Shown here piece by piece: positions 7,000 to 8,077 of a stretch of 8,077 bases of DNA. The notes beneath the pieces were generated by a model. The model searched no databases, had not been told where the DNA came from, and saw only the letters and a list, made by a program, of their open reading frames with translations. Source of the stretch: an uncultured Pseudoflavonifractor sp. (GTDB lineage: Bacteria > Bacillota_A > Clostridia > Oscillospirales > Oscillospiraceae); assembly GCA_947575475.1 (NCBI GenBank), contig CANPNN010000055.1:1-8077 (forward strand). Reading direction: 5' to 3'. The translations under genes were made by a program, and so were the position numbers. Within the stretch, counting starts at the first letter, position 1, and every line of letters starts with the position of its first letter.

Positions 7000-7733
7000 A
7001 GGAGATCTATCTCTGTGACGATGATAACGCCGTCCGCTGCCAGATCCAAACCGCCCTGGAGAGGAAGATCCTGGCGGAAAACTACGACATGAAGGTGGCG
7101 GCGAGCGTCCCCACCGCCCAGGAGCTGTTGGCCGGACTGGAGAGGGGTAGGCAGGGGATTTATTTCCTGGATGTAGAGCTGAAGGACGGGGAATGGGACG
7201 GCTTCCAGCTGGGGCAGGAGCTTCGCCGGCGGGATCCCCAGGCTACCCTGGTCTATATCACCAGCTACGGCGACCTGGCCTGGCGCACCTTCCAGTATCA
7301 CCTGGAGGCCTTTGACTATATCGTGAAGGGCTCGGAGCCCGTGGGGCCTGCGGCAGCCCGGTGTCTGGAGGAGATATACCATCGCCTTCTCTCCCAGCGG
7401 CAGGCGCCCGGGGCGACCTTCACCCTTCGGACGGGAGACATGGTGCGCCATGTTCCCCTGGAGGACATTCTCTATTTTGAGACCGCCCCCGCTCCCCACC
7501 ATGTCTTTCTCCATACCCTAGGCAGCCGGATGGATTTTTTGGGCAGCCTGAACGAGTTGGAGGCCCAGCTGGGGGATCGCTTCCTCCGCGTCCACCGGGC
7601 CTATCTGGCCGCAGCGGATAAGATCGAGAGGGTGGACTGGAAGGGCTGCAGGCTGTGGGTGGGAGGTCGCGAGTGTCTCCTCTCCCGCACGGGGAAAGCC
7701 CGGCTGCGGAAAAGGCTGGAGGGGGATCGGTGA
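6996..7733 (+). CDS. LytTR-family (AgrA/ComE-like) response regulator
   Basis: A 245-residue DNA-binding response regulator. The receiver domain (1-about 125) has the acidic pocket D8/D9, phosphoacceptor Asp59 in YFLDVEL, the switch residue Thr89 in YITS, and Lys111 in AFDYIVKG. The C-terminal LytTR domain (about 138-243) shows the family features EDILYFET (156-163), FLRVHRAYLA (196-205) and LLSRTGKARLRKRL (228-241). LytTR proteins bind tandem direct repeats about 21 bp apart, usually upstream of a weak -35. The start ATG overlaps the kinase stop (ATGA) and has GGAGG seven bases upstream, within the kinase gene. The kinase directly upstream is the expected phosphate donor. A matching repeat pair directly downstream (7741-7781) is the likely target. 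Intact, normal length. Confidence 0.95.
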   Translation: MKEIYLCDDDNAVRCQIQTALERKILAENYDMKVAASVPTAQELLAGLERGRQGIYFLDVELKDGEWDGFQLGQELRRRDPQATLVYITSYGDLAWRTFQYHLEAFDYIVKGSEPVGPAAARCLEEIYHRLLSQRQAPGATFTLRTGDMVRHVPLEDILYFETAPAPHHVFLHTLGSRMDFLGSLNELEAQLGDRFLRVHRAYLAAADKIERVDWKGCRLWVGGRECLLSRTGKARLRKRLEGDR

Positions 7734-7740
7734 TCTCCTC

Positions 7741-7781
7741 CCAGTCCATTTGAGAAATTTTCCAGCCCATTCAGGAAATTT
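7741..7781 (+). promoter_or_regulatory. Tandem direct repeats, probable LytTR regulator binding site
   Basis: Two 20-base copies, 7741-7760 and 7762-7781, match at 16 of 20 positions. The shared blocks are CCAG, CCATT and GAAATTT. They start 21 bp apart, two turns of DNA, so both copies face the same side. The cores TCCATTTGA (7745-7753) and CCCATTCAG (7766-7774) resemble the ComE-type half site (roughly aCAnTTcaG). The pair sits just after the LytTR regulator gene and about 27-30 bp before the extended -10 of the next gene, the usual activator position. GGAAATTT also pairs imperfectly with AAATTTTCC, so an inverted-repeat reading is a weaker alternative. Confidence 0.7.
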
Positions 7782-7804
7782 AAGATCACGAGACCTTACC
7801 TTTG

Positions 7805-7813
7805 TGGTATGCT
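7805..7813 (+). promoter_or_regulatory. Extended -10 promoter element for the DUF6440 gene
   Basis: TGGTATGCT contains the TGn extension and a TATGCT -10 (7808-7813). The sequence 17 bases upstream (ATCACG, 7785-7790) is a poor -35, which fits a promoter that needs an activator bound at the direct repeats to its left. Predicted transcription start is about 7820, giving a leader of roughly 29 bases. Confidence 0.55.
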
Positions 7814-7848
7814 TTCCTGGCTACAGCACAGTTAAAGAAGGTGAGTCC

Positions 7849-8031
7849 ATGGTGAAGAAAAAACGGTTCGTGGAGGTTTACTCCCAGGGCCTGCTTAATG
7901 TAGCGAAGGTTCTCGTTGACACGGAGACCGGAGTGAACTACCTGCTGGGTTCCCATAGTAAAAGGATTGGCACCGGAATGACCATCCTGGTGGATCAGAA
8001 CGGCAAGCCTGTGGTTACCCCCATCCACTGA
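7849..8031 (+). CDS. Small DUF6440-type protein (60 aa)
   Basis: A 60-residue basic protein beginning MVKKKRFVEVYSQG. It has the conserved middle LVDTETGVNYLL and the ending LVDQNGKPVV. From memory this pattern matches DUF6440, a family of small Firmicutes proteins with no known function. There is no signal peptide and no membrane segment, so it is probably cytoplasmic. The ATG at 7849 is preceded by AAGGTGAG with about five bases of spacing; the GTG at 7852 is a possible alternative. A longer in-frame ATG at 7750 lies inside the direct repeats and upstream of the promoter, so I reject it. The gene is probably a target of the adjacent LytTR regulator and is followed immediately by a terminator, so it is the last gene of its transcript. 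Confidence 0.82.
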   Translation: MVKKKRFVEVYSQGLLNVAKVLVDTETGVNYLLGSHSKRIGTGMTILVDQNGKPVVTPIH

Positions 8032-8032
8032 G

Positions 8033-8077
8033 AAAAAAGGAAGGAGGAACGCAATTTGCGTTGCTCCTTCCTTTTTT
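8033..8077. terminator. Intrinsic terminator, probably bidirectional, at the window edge
   Basis: An outer stem of AAAAAAGGAAGGAG (8033-8046) with its complement (8064-8077) encloses one G-G mismatch and an inner stem AACGCA/TGCGTT (8048-8053 with 8057-8062) with loop ATT. The plus strand ends in a run of six T at the window edge. The minus strand would also end in six T, so the structure can act in both directions. It starts two bases after the DUF6440 stop codon. Confidence 0.9.

Noticed and set aside
7750..7848. A 33-residue extension of the DUF6440 protein from an ATG-like start at 7750
   Set aside because: It lies inside the direct repeats and before the -10 element, has no ribosome binding site, and its sequence does not resemble the family.
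1..8077. CRISPR arrays, tRNA or rRNA genes, insertion sequences, phage attachment sites
   Set aside because: I saw no regularly spaced long repeats, cloverleaf-like sequences, transposase motifs or terminal inverted repeats; the gene content is ordinary chromosomal.

Overview
The window is GC-rich (clearly above 60% in the genes) and reads like a spore-forming, high-GC member of the Clostridia. Oscillospiraceae such as Flavonifractor, Pseudoflavonifractor or Lawsonibacter relatives are my best guess. The evidence is a SpoIIE sporulation phosphatase, a DUF815 ATPase, strong AGGAGG-type ribosome binding sites, sigma-A-like promoters and compact intergenic regions with intrinsic terminators. The genus is inference from style, not from a marker gene.

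Layout. Positions 1-2223 (+) hold spoIIE, cut at its 5' end by the window edge and closed by a strong terminator. Positions 2264-2460 have no convincing protein gene but hold a possible promoter, small palindromes and a strong terminator, so a short untranslated RNA is possible. Positions 2461-3636 (-) encode a DUF815 AAA+ ATPase, and 3765-5609 (+) encode a full-length RecQ helicase. These two are divergent, and each has a readable promoter in the 128-bp gap between them. Positions 5662-6999 and 6996-7733 (+) encode an AgrC-like sensor histidine kinase and a LytTR response regulator that overlap by four bases (ATGA). A 115-bp gap then leads to a 60-residue DUF6440-type protein (7849-8031) and a terminator at the right edge.

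How the parts work together. SpoIIE, DUF815 and RecQ are independent housekeeping or developmental genes. The right-hand third looks like a self-contained signalling module. Between the regulator gene and the DUF6440 gene lie two imperfect 20-bp direct repeats spaced 21 bp start to start, followed about 27 bp later by an extended -10 element. Tandem repeats two helical turns apart, just upstream of a promoter, are the architecture bound by dimers of AgrA/ComE/PlnC-type LytTR regulators. I infer that the response regulator controls the small DUF6440 gene next to it. No agrB or agrD-like gene is visible, so the input signal is unknown. This kinase - LytTR regulator - DUF6440 module is the best candidate here for an undescribed system.
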